Positions 39,713 to 48,006 of a DNA stretch of 64,000 nt are shown one piece after another (the first letter of the stretch is position 1; every line of letters begins with the position of its first letter). Location of the stretch: NCBI RefSeq assembly GCF_900176335.1, contig NZ_FWXW01000008.1:1-64000 (forward strand), given 5' to 3'. The notes below the pieces were generated by a model. That model was given only the letters and a program-made list of their open reading frames with translations, had not been told where the DNA came from and ran no database searches. The stretch is from Papillibacter cinnamivorans DSM 12816 (lineage in GTDB: Bacteria > Bacillota > Clostridia > Oscillospirales > Oscillospiraceae). A program made the position numbers and the translations under genes.

Positions 39713-40300
39713 TCAGGCTTCCGACAGCGTACCGATGAGCCGCCGGGCAAATTCCCCTGCATGTTTCTTTTTTTCCTCGGTGATAAACTCCGCTTTGTAT
39801 CCGAAATCCCTTTCCGCCAGCATGCCGATATAGTCAAGCTGAGAGTGCCTGCAGTAGCGCCTGATTCCCTCTTCGAAGAGATCGGCCCCCTTTTCGGGGC
39901 GATACCCGCAGGTGGTTATAATCGCCGCTTTCTTTCCCTTCCAGAGTGACGGGCCTTTTTCATCGCCATAATATTTGTTCATTCCGTACATCAGCCGATC
40001 GAGAATCGCCTTCATGGGAGGCGTGCAGTACCAGCAGTAGATCGGCGTAGCCAGAATCATAACGTCGCACCCGTACACCTTGTCGAAGATCTCCTGGGCG
40101 TCATCTTGAAACCTGCATCCGAAAATCGTCCAGTCTTTCTGGCAGCTGCGGCAGGCGACGCAGGGCTCAATATGCTTGTCGTGGAGCCATATCTGATCAT
40201 GCTGAACCTTATGACGATCCAACTCTTCAAGAAACGGCCTGATCAATTGAGCCGTATTCCCGTTTTTGCGCGGGCTCCCGCTGAGTATGCAAAATTTCAT
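39713..40300 (-). CDS. Iron-sulfur flavoprotein/NADPH-dependent FMN reductase-like protein
   Basis: 195 residues from ATG 40300, preceded by GGGGA at 7 bp. MKFCILSGSPRKNGNTAQLI is the flavin phosphate-binding start of the flavodoxin-like fold. A cysteine cluster follows (CVACRSCQKDWTIFGC), then ATPIYCWYCTPPMKAILDR near the flavin. Such proteins move electrons from NAD(P)H or ferredoxin to unknown acceptors. It is divergent from a GyrI-like gene across a perfect inverted repeat, suggesting joint control. Confidence 0.82.
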   Translation of the reverse strand: MKFCILSGSPRKNGNTAQLIRPFLEELDRHKVQHDQIWLHDKHIEPCVACRSCQKDWTIFGCRFQDDAQEIFDKVYGCDVMILATPIYCWYCTPPMKAILDRLMYGMNKYYGDEKGPSLWKGKKAAIITTCGYRPEKGADLFEEGIRRYCRHSQLDYIGMLAERDFGYKAEFITEEKKKHAGEFARRLIGTLSEA

Positions 40301-40387
40301 ATCCGATTCCCCGTCCATTTGATTCAATTGCTGCTTGACCGGTTTTGAAGCCTGAGAAAGCGTTCACCGGTGTTGCGAACCTTTCCA

Positions 40388-40418
40388 ATTTCTGCTACAG
40401 TAAAACTATAGCAGAAAT
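40388..40418. promoter_or_regulatory. Inverted repeat between the flavodoxin-like and GyrI-like genes
   Basis: ATTTCTGCTA (40388-40397) and TAGCAGAAAT (40409-40418) are perfect 10-bp arms around an 11-bp centre. The site lies in the divergent promoter region, so an operator for a dimeric repressor is likely. Confidence 0.55.
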
Positions 40419-40488
40419 ATTCCCTGTTTCCTAGGGCAAAGCACGGTATTTTAAAAATCGGTGCAGAGAAAAGGAAAGGAGATCTTCC

Positions 40489-41148
40489 ATGGCAAGCGCA
40501 GCTTTGGATTATAAGAAAGAATTTTGGGACCTATATCACCCGAAAGCCGCGCCCCGCTTGATAGACGTGCCCGCCATTCTCTTTCTGGCGGTTGACGGCA
40601 AAGGCAATCCCAACGAGGAGGGCGGCGAATACTCCCGGGCCATGGAGCTTCTATACGCCCTGAGCTACTCCATCAAAATGAGCAAAATGGGACCGGAAAA
40701 GCCGGAGGGCTATTTTGAGTATGTGATACCGCCGCTGGAAGGTCTCTGGTGGCTGGAGGGGGACCGGCCCTTCGCCTTTTCGGAGAAGGACAAATTCTGC
40801 TGGACCTCTATGATACGCCAGCCGGAATTTGTAACGCCCGGGATGCTGGATTCGGCAAAAGCCGCCGTACGGAAGAAAAAACCGGAACTGGACGTCTCCC
40901 GGGCAAAATTCTTTACCTATCGGGAAGGGCTCTGCGTCCAGGTGATGCACCTGGGGCCCTATGACGGGGAACCGGCCACCATGGCGCGGCTGCAGGAATT
41001 CCTCCGGGCAAACGGGTACCGGGACGCCGTGTCCGACCGGCTTCCGGACGGAACCGTTCTCCGGCATCACGAGATCTATCTGGGAGATCCCCGAAAGACG
41101 GAGCCCTCCAGGCTGAAGACCGTTCTGCGCCACCCTGTGAAGAAATAA
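40489..41148 (+). CDS. GyrI-like small-molecule-binding protein
   Basis: 219 residues with ribosome binding site AAAGGAG before ATG. The family pattern LIDVPAILFLAVDGKGNPNEEGGEYSRAMELLYALSY, then PPLEGLWW and VQVMHLGPYDGEPATMARL is that of stand-alone GyrI-like (SHS2/SCUT type) domains, which bind small hydrophobic ligands. There is no DNA-binding domain attached, so it is not itself a BmrR-type regulator. It is divergent from the flavodoxin-like gene and ends at a strong terminator. Confidence 0.8.
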   Translation: MASAALDYKKEFWDLYHPKAAPRLIDVPAILFLAVDGKGNPNEEGGEYSRAMELLYALSYSIKMSKMGPEKPEGYFEYVIPPLEGLWWLEGDRPFAFSEKDKFCWTSMIRQPEFVTPGMLDSAKAAVRKKKPELDVSRAKFFTYREGLCVQVMHLGPYDGEPATMARLQEFLRANGYRDAVSDRLPDGTVLRHHEIYLGDPRKTEPSRLKTVLRHPVKK

Positions 41149-41184
41149 TCTGGACTTCAATAAAATGTCGATACAACAAAAGAA

Positions 41185-41231
41185 ACAGTACGGTTGTCCC
41201 CCCGCCTCCGGCGGGGGGACAACCGTACTGT
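41185..41231 (+). terminator. Terminator of the GyrI-like gene
   Basis: A long perfect stem with 22-bp arms from ACAGTACGG (41185) to its complement ending at 41231, then CTTGTTT. The 41232-41488 gap after it contains no gene that I can see. Confidence 0.92.
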
Positions 41232-41488
41232 CTTGTTTAATCTTTTTGGGGTTAATAGTATAAAACGACGGGTTCGGACCGCGCGGTACCGTTTGTTCTC
41301 CTGTAAATTTTACCGCGGGATTGTTCTTTCCCGTTTCACCAAATCCAATGGAAAATTTCTGTAAATATTCGGTAAGTCACCGCTGAATTAATATTCTGCG
41401 GTGACTTGTCCTTTTGATTCATAATTGAATTTTTTCACGGAATTTCCGCGGTTCCTGCCGTCTATTTTATGGAATTTAAAAATATTTT

Positions 41489-42901
41489 TTAATATCGGAT
41501 ACGGTACTTTCCCTTCCTTCGGACAATGGACGACTGACTGGTTTGGAGGACCTCCGCCGCCTTATAGGTATTGCCGTATTTATGAAGGGCATATTCCACA
41601 TAGTTTTTTTCGCACCGGGCAAGGTATTCCCTCAGGGAGGTCTTCTTCTCCAGAAGCATGTCGTATTCCTCGTTTACGGCTTCGCTTTCTTCCGGTTCAT
41701 CCTGCCATCCAAGGGCGTAATCGGGAGCAAATTCCGCCGTTATATCCCCGATGTTGCTGATCTCAATGGTTTCGTCAAAGCTCATGACCACAGCCCGTTC
41801 CACGAAATTTTTCAGTTCCCGCACGTTCCCGGGCCAGTTGTACCGGGTCATATATGTCAGGGTATTGGGCGAGAGGGTCTTCTTTTTGTTGTATTTATCG
41901 CAGTACCGCCTGAGAAACAGCGACGCGAGAGGGACAATGTCCTCCCGCCGGTTTCTCAGGGGCGGGAGCACGATGGGAATTACATTGAGCCTGTAGTACA
42001 GGTCGCTGCGGAAGCTGCCTTCGTTAATCGCCGCGATAAGGTCCTGATTGGTCGCCGTGATCAGCCGGAAATCCACAAGGTGATGCCGGTTGGAGCCCAG
42101 GCGCTGAATCTGCCTGGTTTCCAGCGCGCGCAGCAGCTTTCCCTGCAGGTTCAGGGGCATGGAATTGATCTCGTCCAAAAACAGGGTCCCCTTATCGGCT
42201 TCTTCGATCAGGCCCTGCTTTTCGGCCACGGCACCGGTAAAAGCGCCCTTCTCAAACCCGAAAAGCTCCGCCTCCAGCAGGTTTTCCGGCAGAGAGGCGC
42301 AGTTGATAATCACCAATTTGTTCTTATTTCTGAGGCTGTGTTCGTGGATGTAGTTGGCGATGACCTCCTTCCCGGTGCCCGTCTCTCCGGTAATCAGCAC
42401 GGCGGAGTCCACTTTGGCAATCCTGTCCACCATTTCCATAAGCCTTCGCATCTCGGAACTTCTGGATATGACGGTATCCGACGGTCTTTCCTCCATATGG
42501 GGCATGGAAACGCAGTTGATTACATCGTGCCTAGCTGCCTCCTGCAGCGGGTCGTTGATCGTTGCAACGTCCCGGCAGATAGCAAGGATATTTTTTACGT
42601 TGCCGTTTCCGTCAAAAATTGGTGTGGATATGATAAGCTGCCTATAGCGCCGCTTGATTCCGTCCACATCCTGAAACATGATCACACGTTTTTTTTGCTT
42701 ATATACAATGTCGGAGATGGAACTCTTGATAAAACCTTCCTTCACAAGATCGTAAACATTATACTGCATGATCTTTGTCTTCGATATTCCCGTCATCTTG
42801 ACGTATGTGCTGTTTACGAAAATATAGTCGCCTTTTTCGTCCAGGACGTAAACGCCGTCGATAAAGTTATCCAGCATTGTCTCATAAAACTTGCTGTCCA
42901 T
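41489..42901 (-). CDS. PAS-domain sigma-54 enhancer-binding activator (second)
   Basis: 470 residues. One PAS domain (about 8-115, DGVYVLDEKGDYIFVNSTYV) precedes the AAA+ core with Walker A GETGTGKE (172-179), sigma-54 loop GAFTGA (219-224) and Walker B LFLDEINS. The C-terminus (YKAAEVLQTSQSSIVRRKGKYRI) is a Fis/TyrR-like helix-turn-helix. It resembles the activator at 22997 in build but has one PAS domain. It is divergent from the PanE-like/BKACE operon, whose -24/-12 promoter lies 104 bp upstream of this gene's start, so that operon is its target. Confidence 0.92.
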   Translation of the reverse strand: MDSKFYETMLDNFIDGVYVLDEKGDYIFVNSTYVKMTGISKTKIMQYNVYDLVKEGFIKSSISDIVYKQKKRVIMFQDVDGIKRRYRQLIISTPIFDGNGNVKNILAICRDVATINDPLQEAARHDVINCVSMPHMEERPSDTVISRSSEMRRLMEMVDRIAKVDSAVLITGETGTGKEVIANYIHEHSLRNKNKLVIINCASLPENLLEAELFGFEKGAFTGAVAEKQGLIEEADKGTLFLDEINSMPLNLQGKLLRALETRQIQRLGSNRHHLVDFRLITATNQDLIAAINEGSFRSDLYYRLNVIPIVLPPLRNRREDIVPLASLFLRRYCDKYNKKKTLSPNTLTYMTRYNWPGNVRELKNFVERAVVMSFDETIEISNIGDITAEFAPDYALGWQDEPEESEAVNEEYDMLLEKKTSLREYLARCEKNYVEYALHKYGNTYKAAEVLQTSQSSIVRRKGKYRIRY

Positions 42902-43004
42902 CTTCCGTCACCTCCGCTGAATTTTTCTCTTCTCTGATATCATACTATTTTTAAGCCCGCTTGTCATCCTCCATCTCCGGCCAAATTCCGCCGCGGCAAA
43001 ATTT

Positions 43005-43022
43005 TTGGCATAATAATTGCAT
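43005..43022 (+). promoter_or_regulatory. Sigma-54 promoter of the PanE-like/BKACE operon
   Basis: TTGGCATAATAATTGCAT has the -24 TGGCA and -12 TTGCA elements with correct spacing and is nearly the same as the promoter at 22601-22618. Confidence 0.85.
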
Positions 43023-43031
43023 ATATCATTG

Positions 43032-43168
43032 GCAGATTCTAAATCTGCGGCAAACCGCCTGCCTGTCCGGGTGTGATTATCCTGTTCCGGTTCGGCAGTC
43101 CTGCTTGTTTGCCGATAGCCGCAGCTTAATTTATTATACCACGTTTCCTATTATATGGTATAATAAAT
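43032..43168 (+). promoter_or_regulatory. Two palindromes in the long leader of the BKACE operon
   Basis: GCAGATT-CTA-AATCTGC (43032-43048) lies at the predicted transcript start. A 13-bp perfect inverted repeat, ATTTATTATACCA (43129-43141) and its complement (43156-43168), lies 110-160 nt downstream of the -12 element. Either could be activator sites in an unusual position, operators, or RNA hairpins. Confidence 0.5.
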
Positions 43169-43277
43169 GCGGTATCCGACAGAGCAAATTCCCGCCGGAT
43201 ATTTCTGCGGCGGGCCGTGGCATACGGCCTCAATCCAGTGCAAAATACATCGCCGATAAGGCGGAACGGAGGAAGTT

Positions 43278-44306
43278 ATGAGAACATGTATTCTTGGTTG
43301 CGGCTCTATGGGAACAGTGTTGGGCGCGTTTATGACGAAAAACGGCTGTAAGGTCGATATGGTCGACTCTTATGCGGATCACGTCAAAGCGCTCAACGAA
43401 AAGGGCGCGAAAATAGTCGGTTTCGTGGACATGACAATCCCTGTCAAAGCCCTCACCCCGGATCAGATGGAAGGGATCTACGACCTGGTGTTCCTGTTTA
43501 CAAAGCAGACGGCAAACGAAGAAGTGCTGTCCAATCTTCTGCCCCATCTGGGCCCGGACAGCACGGTCTGCACGCTCCAGAACGGCGTGCCTGAAGTTTA
43601 TGTCTCCGAGAAAATCGGCAAAAACAGAACCGTCGGCGGCACCGTGCTTTGGGGCGCTACTTTCTGGTCCCCCGGCGTTTCCGAGCTGACCCAGGATATC
43701 ACCAAATCCAAGGTTCTCTTTGATATCGGCGAGATCGACGGCAAAATCACCGATCGGATTAAAAAGGTTGCAAGCGTTCTGGAATACATGGGGCCGGTGG
43801 AAATCACCACGGAGCTCATGGCTTCCCGCTGGGCAAAGCTGGTGAACAACGCCTGCATGAGCGGCATGTCCGCCGCATGCGGCTGCACTTTTGGGGACGT
43901 TTTGGACAACCCCAAGGCCCGCGCGTGCCTGAGCTATATCGGGTATGAAGTAAAAGCCTGCTGCGAAGCGGACGGATTAAAAATGCCCGTTCTCCTCGGC
44001 CGCTACTCCCCGGATACGCTGGATCTTTCCAAACCCGGAGGATTTGAAGCTTCTCAGAAGATGTTCCTGGAAATGTACGACGGACTGCGCACCGCCAAGG
44101 CCAGCATGCTTCAGGACCTTGAAAAGGGCAAAAAGACGGAGGTCAACATGATCAACGGCTTTGTCTGTGACACCGGCAAGAAGCACGGAATCCCCACTCC
44201 TTACTGCAGCACCGTCGTGAAGGTTGTCACCGGCATTGAAAACGGCGAATATCCCCTCTCCATGGACAATATCAAGTATTTCAAAGTTCCCGGCTTTAAA
44301 GACTAA
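43278..44306 (+). CDS. Ketopantoate reductase-family dehydrogenase (first PanE-like)
   Basis: 342 residues with ribosome binding site GGAGGAAG. The Rossmann start MRTCILGCGSMGTVLGAFM, then QNGVPEVYVSEKIG and the C-terminal helical domain with RWAKLVNNACMSGMSA carrying the catalytic Lys are those of the ApbA/PanE family. It is followed by a BKACE gene 52 bp away under one sigma-54 promoter and no pantothenate genes are near. It therefore probably oxidises a beta-hydroxy acid to the beta-keto acid that BKACE cleaves, rather than making pantoate; this is inference. Confidence 0.82.
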   Translation: MRTCILGCGSMGTVLGAFMTKNGCKVDMVDSYADHVKALNEKGAKIVGFVDMTIPVKALTPDQMEGIYDLVFLFTKQTANEEVLSNLLPHLGPDSTVCTLQNGVPEVYVSEKIGKNRTVGGTVLWGATFWSPGVSELTQDITKSKVLFDIGEIDGKITDRIKKVASVLEYMGPVEITTELMASRWAKLVNNACMSGMSAACGCTFGDVLDNPKARACLSYIGYEVKACCEADGLKMPVLLGRYSPDTLDLSKPGGFEASQKMFLEMYDGLRTAKASMLQDLEKGKKTEVNMINGFVCDTGKKHGIPTPYCSTVVKVVTGIENGEYPLSMDNIKYFKVPGFKD

Positions 44307-44358
44307 TTTCGGTCCGGAGAACAAAACTATATTTAATACAGAAAGGTGATCTTCTATC

Positions 44359-45210
44359 ATGAGCACAGGTCTCGAAAACAAAGTTATCATCACAGCCGCC
44401 CTTACCGGCGCAGTCACGCCGAAATCCATCAGCCCCAACACCCCCATCACCCCGGAAGAAATCGCGGAAGACGCTTATAAGTGCTGGAAAGCGGGCGCCG
44501 CCATTGTCCATCTTCACATGAGAACCGACGACGGCATCGGCACCATGGACAAAGAGCGCTTCAAGAAGACCGTTTCCCTCATCCGTGCAAAAACGGACTG
44601 TGATATTGTCGTCAACTGCACCACTTCCGGCGACAACAACGCCACCGACGAAACCCGCATGGCCCACATCAAGGAAATCCCCGCCATCGAGCTCGCCTCC
44701 TACGACGCAGGTACCTTCAACTGGATGCCCAGCTTCGTGTTCTACAACACGCCCCAATTCCTGACAAAGCTCGGAACCACCATGCAGGAGTACGATGTCA
44801 AGCCCGAAGTTGAGATCTTCGACATGGGCATGCTGAACAACGCCAAGTATTATCTGGGCAACGGCGTTCTCAAGTCCCCGATGTACTGCCAGCTGGTTAT
44901 GGGCGTGGGCGGAGCCATGGAAGCTACTGTTGAAAATCTTCTCTATCTTGTCAACCACCTGCCCAAGGACACCGTCTGGTCCGCTTTCGGCATCGGCACC
45001 GCTCATCTTCCCATCATGTACGCGGCACTGGCTCTGGGCGGACACATCCGCGTGGGCCTGGAAGACAACGTTTACTTCTCCAAGGGAGTCAAGGCATCCA
45101 ACCCGCAGCTGGTTGACCGCGCCGTGCAGGCCATCACGACCTTCGGCAAAGAGCCTGCTACTCCGGCGGAAGCCCGCCAGATTCTGGGCCTCAAGCCCCT
45201 GGTGCGCTAA
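44359..45210 (+). CDS. Beta-keto acid cleavage enzyme (BKACE/DUF849)
   Basis: 283 residues with ribosome binding site AAAGGTGAT. These zinc enzymes condense a beta-keto acid with acetyl-CoA and split it to acetoacetate plus a new CoA ester, as in lysine fermentation (Kce). Marks are IITAALTGAVTPK, the zinc ligands in VHLHMRTDDG (His51, His53), VNCTTSGDN and HIRVGLEDNVYF with Glu235. No kamA/kamD-type lysine fermentation genes are near, so the substrate is probably another beta-keto acid, such as one from the PanE-like partner. Confidence 0.88.
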   Translation: MSTGLENKVIITAALTGAVTPKSISPNTPITPEEIAEDAYKCWKAGAAIVHLHMRTDDGIGTMDKERFKKTVSLIRAKTDCDIVVNCTTSGDNNATDETRMAHIKEIPAIELASYDAGTFNWMPSFVFYNTPQFLTKLGTTMQEYDVKPEVEIFDMGMLNNAKYYLGNGVLKSPMYCQLVMGVGGAMEATVENLLYLVNHLPKDTVWSAFGIGTAHLPIMYAALALGGHIRVGLEDNVYFSKGVKASNPQLVDRAVQAITTFGKEPATPAEARQILGLKPLVR

Positions 45211-45262
45211 TTTATTTGCTTTTCGGTTTTGTTTTGGTTACTCTCCTTCCCCCCCCCACGAA

Positions 45263-45300
45263 GACAGGCGGTCGCAAACGCGGCCGCCTGTCCGTTTTTT
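45263..45300 (+). terminator. Terminator of the BKACE operon
   Basis: GACAGGCGG (45263-45271) pairs with CCGCCTGTC (45284-45292), then CGTTTTTT. Confidence 0.9.
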
Positions 45301-45320
45301 AATCAACATATTTATCTCAT

Positions 45321-45502
45321 ATTATTATGTTAACTTTTGAAATCGTTTTTTCTGCAGCATGCGCTCTTTCATTGAATCAGAGCAAAGTTTGCTCGGTAGC
45401 ATTACCTTCAGCGTTTGTAACAACTTTATCATTCTGCTTAAATATCGCATATCCTGGCAATATGCATCCATATCCCACTTTTAGTATTCATTATTATGTT
45501 AA
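45321..45502. repeat. AT-rich insert bounded by 13-bp direct repeats
   Basis: ATTATTATGTTAA occurs at 45321-45333 and 45490-45502. The enclosed 156 bp is AT-rich with broken protein-like frames on the minus strand (YAIFKQNDKVVTNAEGNATE). A related ATTATGTTAAC is at about 46585. It may be a small insertion remnant. No complete gene lies in 45211-45559. Confidence 0.4.
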
Positions 45503-45519
45503 TCTTTAGTAATAATTCA

Positions 45520-45545
45520 AGGCCGGGGGGATTCCCCTCCGGCCT
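45520..45545 (-). terminator. Terminator of the hydrolase gene
   Basis: AGGCCGG (45520-45526) pairs with CCGGCCT (45539-45545) with inner G-C pairs; the minus-strand exit is TTGAATTATT. Confidence 0.65.
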
Positions 45546-45559
45546 CGACAGTGGATAGA

Positions 45560-46393
45560 TTATTCCGGCTTTTTCGGATATTCCTTCAGAAGACTGAAAA
45601 AGCCCTTGTTGATGGAGGAAAAGTGAATGTTGACGCCGGGACGGAACTGGGATTCCACAAAGGTAATCAATTTGGCGTTCGGAAGCATCCGGGCCATTTG
45701 AGCCGCCGCCTCGTAGGGCACCATAGCGTCGCCTTTCGCGTAGTACAGCGTCACGGGCTGCGTGATGGAAAACGGGTCGAAGCCCCAGGGAATCGCGTGC
45801 AGTCTTCCTTCCCTGGCGGGGCCGATGCACCGATTGGCAGAGACATCATTCAAAGAGTTCTCGTAATAGCCTCCGGGCTCTCCCCGCAGGCCCTTTTTCA
45901 TTTCGGCCAGCTTATTTTCAAAATACTCCTGTGTCTCGGAAAGGGGCTGATCCTCAAGCCTCAGATACCCTTTCTGAAATTTCGGGGGATACAGACTGAA
46001 TATCTCCTTTCGGAAAACAGCCGGAACACCGCCTAAAAGCCAAACCCGGCCCACAAGCTCCGGGAAACCAACGGCAGTGGCATACGCGTAAGGCCCGCCG
46101 GCCGAAATACCCACGACGTCGAAAGAGTGCAACTCCAGCTGCCGGACCGCCTCTTGAAACAGCGGAATCCAATCTCCCACCCTTGTAATGTTCATAACCG
46201 AGCTGTCCCCATAGCCGGGACGCTCAAAAACGATACATCTAACGTCCGCCTCATCGATGGCCCGGCGCCAGCTTCCCTCCAGCCAGGAGCTGACCAGCTG
46301 GCCGTGAAATAAAACCAGCGTGTGCTTTCCGCCGCCGTACACCTGATAGGCAAGCCTGTCCCCGTTTTGCAGATTGACGAATTTTTTTGCCAT
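45560..46393 (-). CDS. Alpha/beta hydrolase
   Basis: 277 residues with AAAAAGGAGA before ATG. The fold marks are VLFHGQL with the oxyanion region, FERPGYGDSS, nucleophile elbow VGISAGGPYA with Ser97, and YAKGDAMVPYEAA with the acid residue; the His near NIHFSS probably completes the triad. There is no signal peptide, so it is cytoplasmic. The substrate cannot be predicted; esterase and carbon-carbon hydrolase activities share this fold. It stands alone on the minus strand. The 46394-46698 gap holds no further gene. Confidence 0.8.
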   Translation of the reverse strand: MAKKFVNLQNGDRLAYQVYGGGKHTLVLFHGQLVSSWLEGSWRRAIDEADVRCIVFERPGYGDSSVMNITRVGDWIPLFQEAVRQLELHSFDVVGISAGGPYAYATAVGFPELVGRVWLLGGVPAVFRKEIFSLYPPKFQKGYLRLEDQPLSETQEYFENKLAEMKKGLRGEPGGYYENSLNDVSANRCIGPAREGRLHAIPWGFDPFSITQPVTLYYAKGDAMVPYEAAAQMARMLPNAKLITFVESQFRPGVNIHFSSINKGFFSLLKEYPKKPE

Positions 46394-46698
46394 GCCGAAT
46401 CTCCTTTTTCCCCGGATCTCCCGCGGGACGTTTCTCTATAAAATCCGCCGCTTCCGGCGGCTTCATATGGCCCAATACGCATTAGTATAAGGCAGCGCGT
46501 CCGTTTTTTCAATACGCGGCGGCGGAAAAAGCTTCCCGCGCCGCGGATTCCCGGCTCTCCGCCTCATTAGGTATACCATAATATAATTATGTTAACTCTT
46601 TCGCGCATATTCCGGGATCTTCTTCCCTTTTTCCTTTGACAGATACGCTCCGCTGCGGTAGTCTATAATTAACATATCATTCCAAAGGAGGACGCGGT

Positions 46699-47703
46699 AT
46701 GGCGAAACCGGAAAAACAGCCGGACGGCACCTGGGCGATCCGCGCCTGGTGGCGGGACGCCTCCGGAAAAAACCGGTCCAAGCGCAGAGGCGGCTTTATC
46801 CGTCTGCGGGACGCCATCGACTGGGCGGACGCCTACGTGCTGGAACAAAAAGCCGCGCTTCCCGACAGGAAATCCCGGCGGGTCACGCTTTCGGAATATC
46901 TGGACACCTGGCTGTCGCAAAAAGGACCCTCCCTGTCCCCCAATACGGCCTCCGGTTATGAAGAGAACATCCGCAAGATCAAAGAGCATCCTTTGGGGGA
47001 TACCTCTCTTCTCCGTGTGAACCGGGAAGAGATCCAGTCATTTTTTGATTCCCTGCCGGGAAAGCCCAGAACGGTGCTCTACGTATACCGCACCCTTCAC
47101 GCCGCCCTCCGCTCCGCCGAGGAGAACGGCCTTATCCCCGACAATCCCGCCCGCAGGGTTTCGCTTCCCCATGAGGAACCCTATGAACCCGCGGTCTTAT
47201 CCCAGAAGGAAGCGGCCGATCTTCTTTCCGCCCTCCGCAGGGAGAAGAATGATCTTTATATCCCCGTACTCCTCTCCCTGTTGTACGGCCTGCACCGGGG
47301 CGAGGCCCTCGGCCTTCGCTGGGAGGACGTGGACGCGGATACCGGCCTTGCCGTCATCCGAATGAGCTATACCACCGAGGGGACACGGGGCACCGTGCTG
47401 CGGGCTGTGAAAACGCCAGGAGGCTTCCGCCAAATCCGGTTTTCCCAGGGCGTCCTTCGGGAACTTCTCTCCTATCGCGGCGTTTTCGAAAATCGCCGGG
47501 GACGCTTTCCCCTTTTTGTCTCAGAGACACCCAAAGGGCTTCCCGAACCCCGTTCCATGGTCAAGCGCCTTAACGGATTTCAGAGAAAACACGGCCTGAA
47601 GGTCTGCCGTTACGAGGATCTCCGCCGCACCTGGGAATCATTGGGCGGAGGAGCAGAAACGGAACTTTCCGCCCCGGCCGTCCGTTCGCTGTTTCCCGAA
47701 TAA
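46699..47703 (+). CDS. Tyrosine-recombinase (integrase) homologue lacking the catalytic tyrosine
   Basis: 334 residues with ribosome binding site AAAGGAGGA. The N-terminal AP2-like arm-binding part (KPEKQPDGTWAIRAWWRDASG), SAM-like core-binding domain (about 63-150) and the start of the catalytic domain with LLYGLHRGEALGLRWEDV (Arg200) and the beta-hairpin Lys (VKTPGG) are present. The second box reads RYEDLRRTW, with Tyr where His is usual. The protein then ends without the LGH box or the nucleophilic Tyr about 50 residues later. It cannot be an active recombinase in this form. No att duplication or element is visible around it. Confidence 0.75.
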   Translation: MAKPEKQPDGTWAIRAWWRDASGKNRSKRRGGFIRLRDAIDWADAYVLEQKAALPDRKSRRVTLSEYLDTWLSQKGPSLSPNTASGYEENIRKIKEHPLGDTSLLRVNREEIQSFFDSLPGKPRTVLYVYRTLHAALRSAEENGLIPDNPARRVSLPHEEPYEPAVLSQKEAADLLSALRREKNDLYIPVLLSLLYGLHRGEALGLRWEDVDADTGLAVIRMSYTTEGTRGTVLRAVKTPGGFRQIRFSQGVLRELLSYRGVFENRRGRFPLFVSETPKGLPEPRSMVKRLNGFQRKHGLKVCRYEDLRRTWESLGGGAETELSAPAVRSLFPE

Positions 47704-48006
47704 AAACGTCTTTTCCGGTTGTTGCATATGCTTTTCTATTCAAATATGGCGTTATTATTATGAATCGTATTCTTTATTCTTATCTGCAACTATTCTTTTA
47801 GTTTTGTCACATATTTTACATTATATTATGTAATTTTTAAAGTATCCTTAGTATATCGTTTTCACTATGTGACTTTATCGACTTTCGGGAAGGCTGATTT
47901 GTGTCCAATTTTCCGCCTGCGCTTCATTACCTATCATCCATACGCCGCATCTGGGGATATCTCGGATCCCATATCCCGGAATACCTTATATCAGGGAGGA
48001 ATATCC
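47704..48006. other. AT-rich gap between integrase homologue and GNAT gene
   Basis: About 300 bp, AT-rich, with inverted GTTGCATATG...CTGCAAC motifs and no coding frame that I can support. It could be the former 3' part of the integrase after heavy decay, but no catalytic box is readable. Confidence 0.3.

Noticed and set aside
41543-42937. 464-residue plus-strand frame opposite the second sigma-54 activator
   Set aside because: The minus strand encodes a complete activator with Walker and GAFTGA motifs. The plus frame has no domain.
46699-48006. Complete genomic island driven by the integrase
   Set aside because: The integrase lacks its tyrosine, no att repeats are visible and the following genes are host-like in composition.
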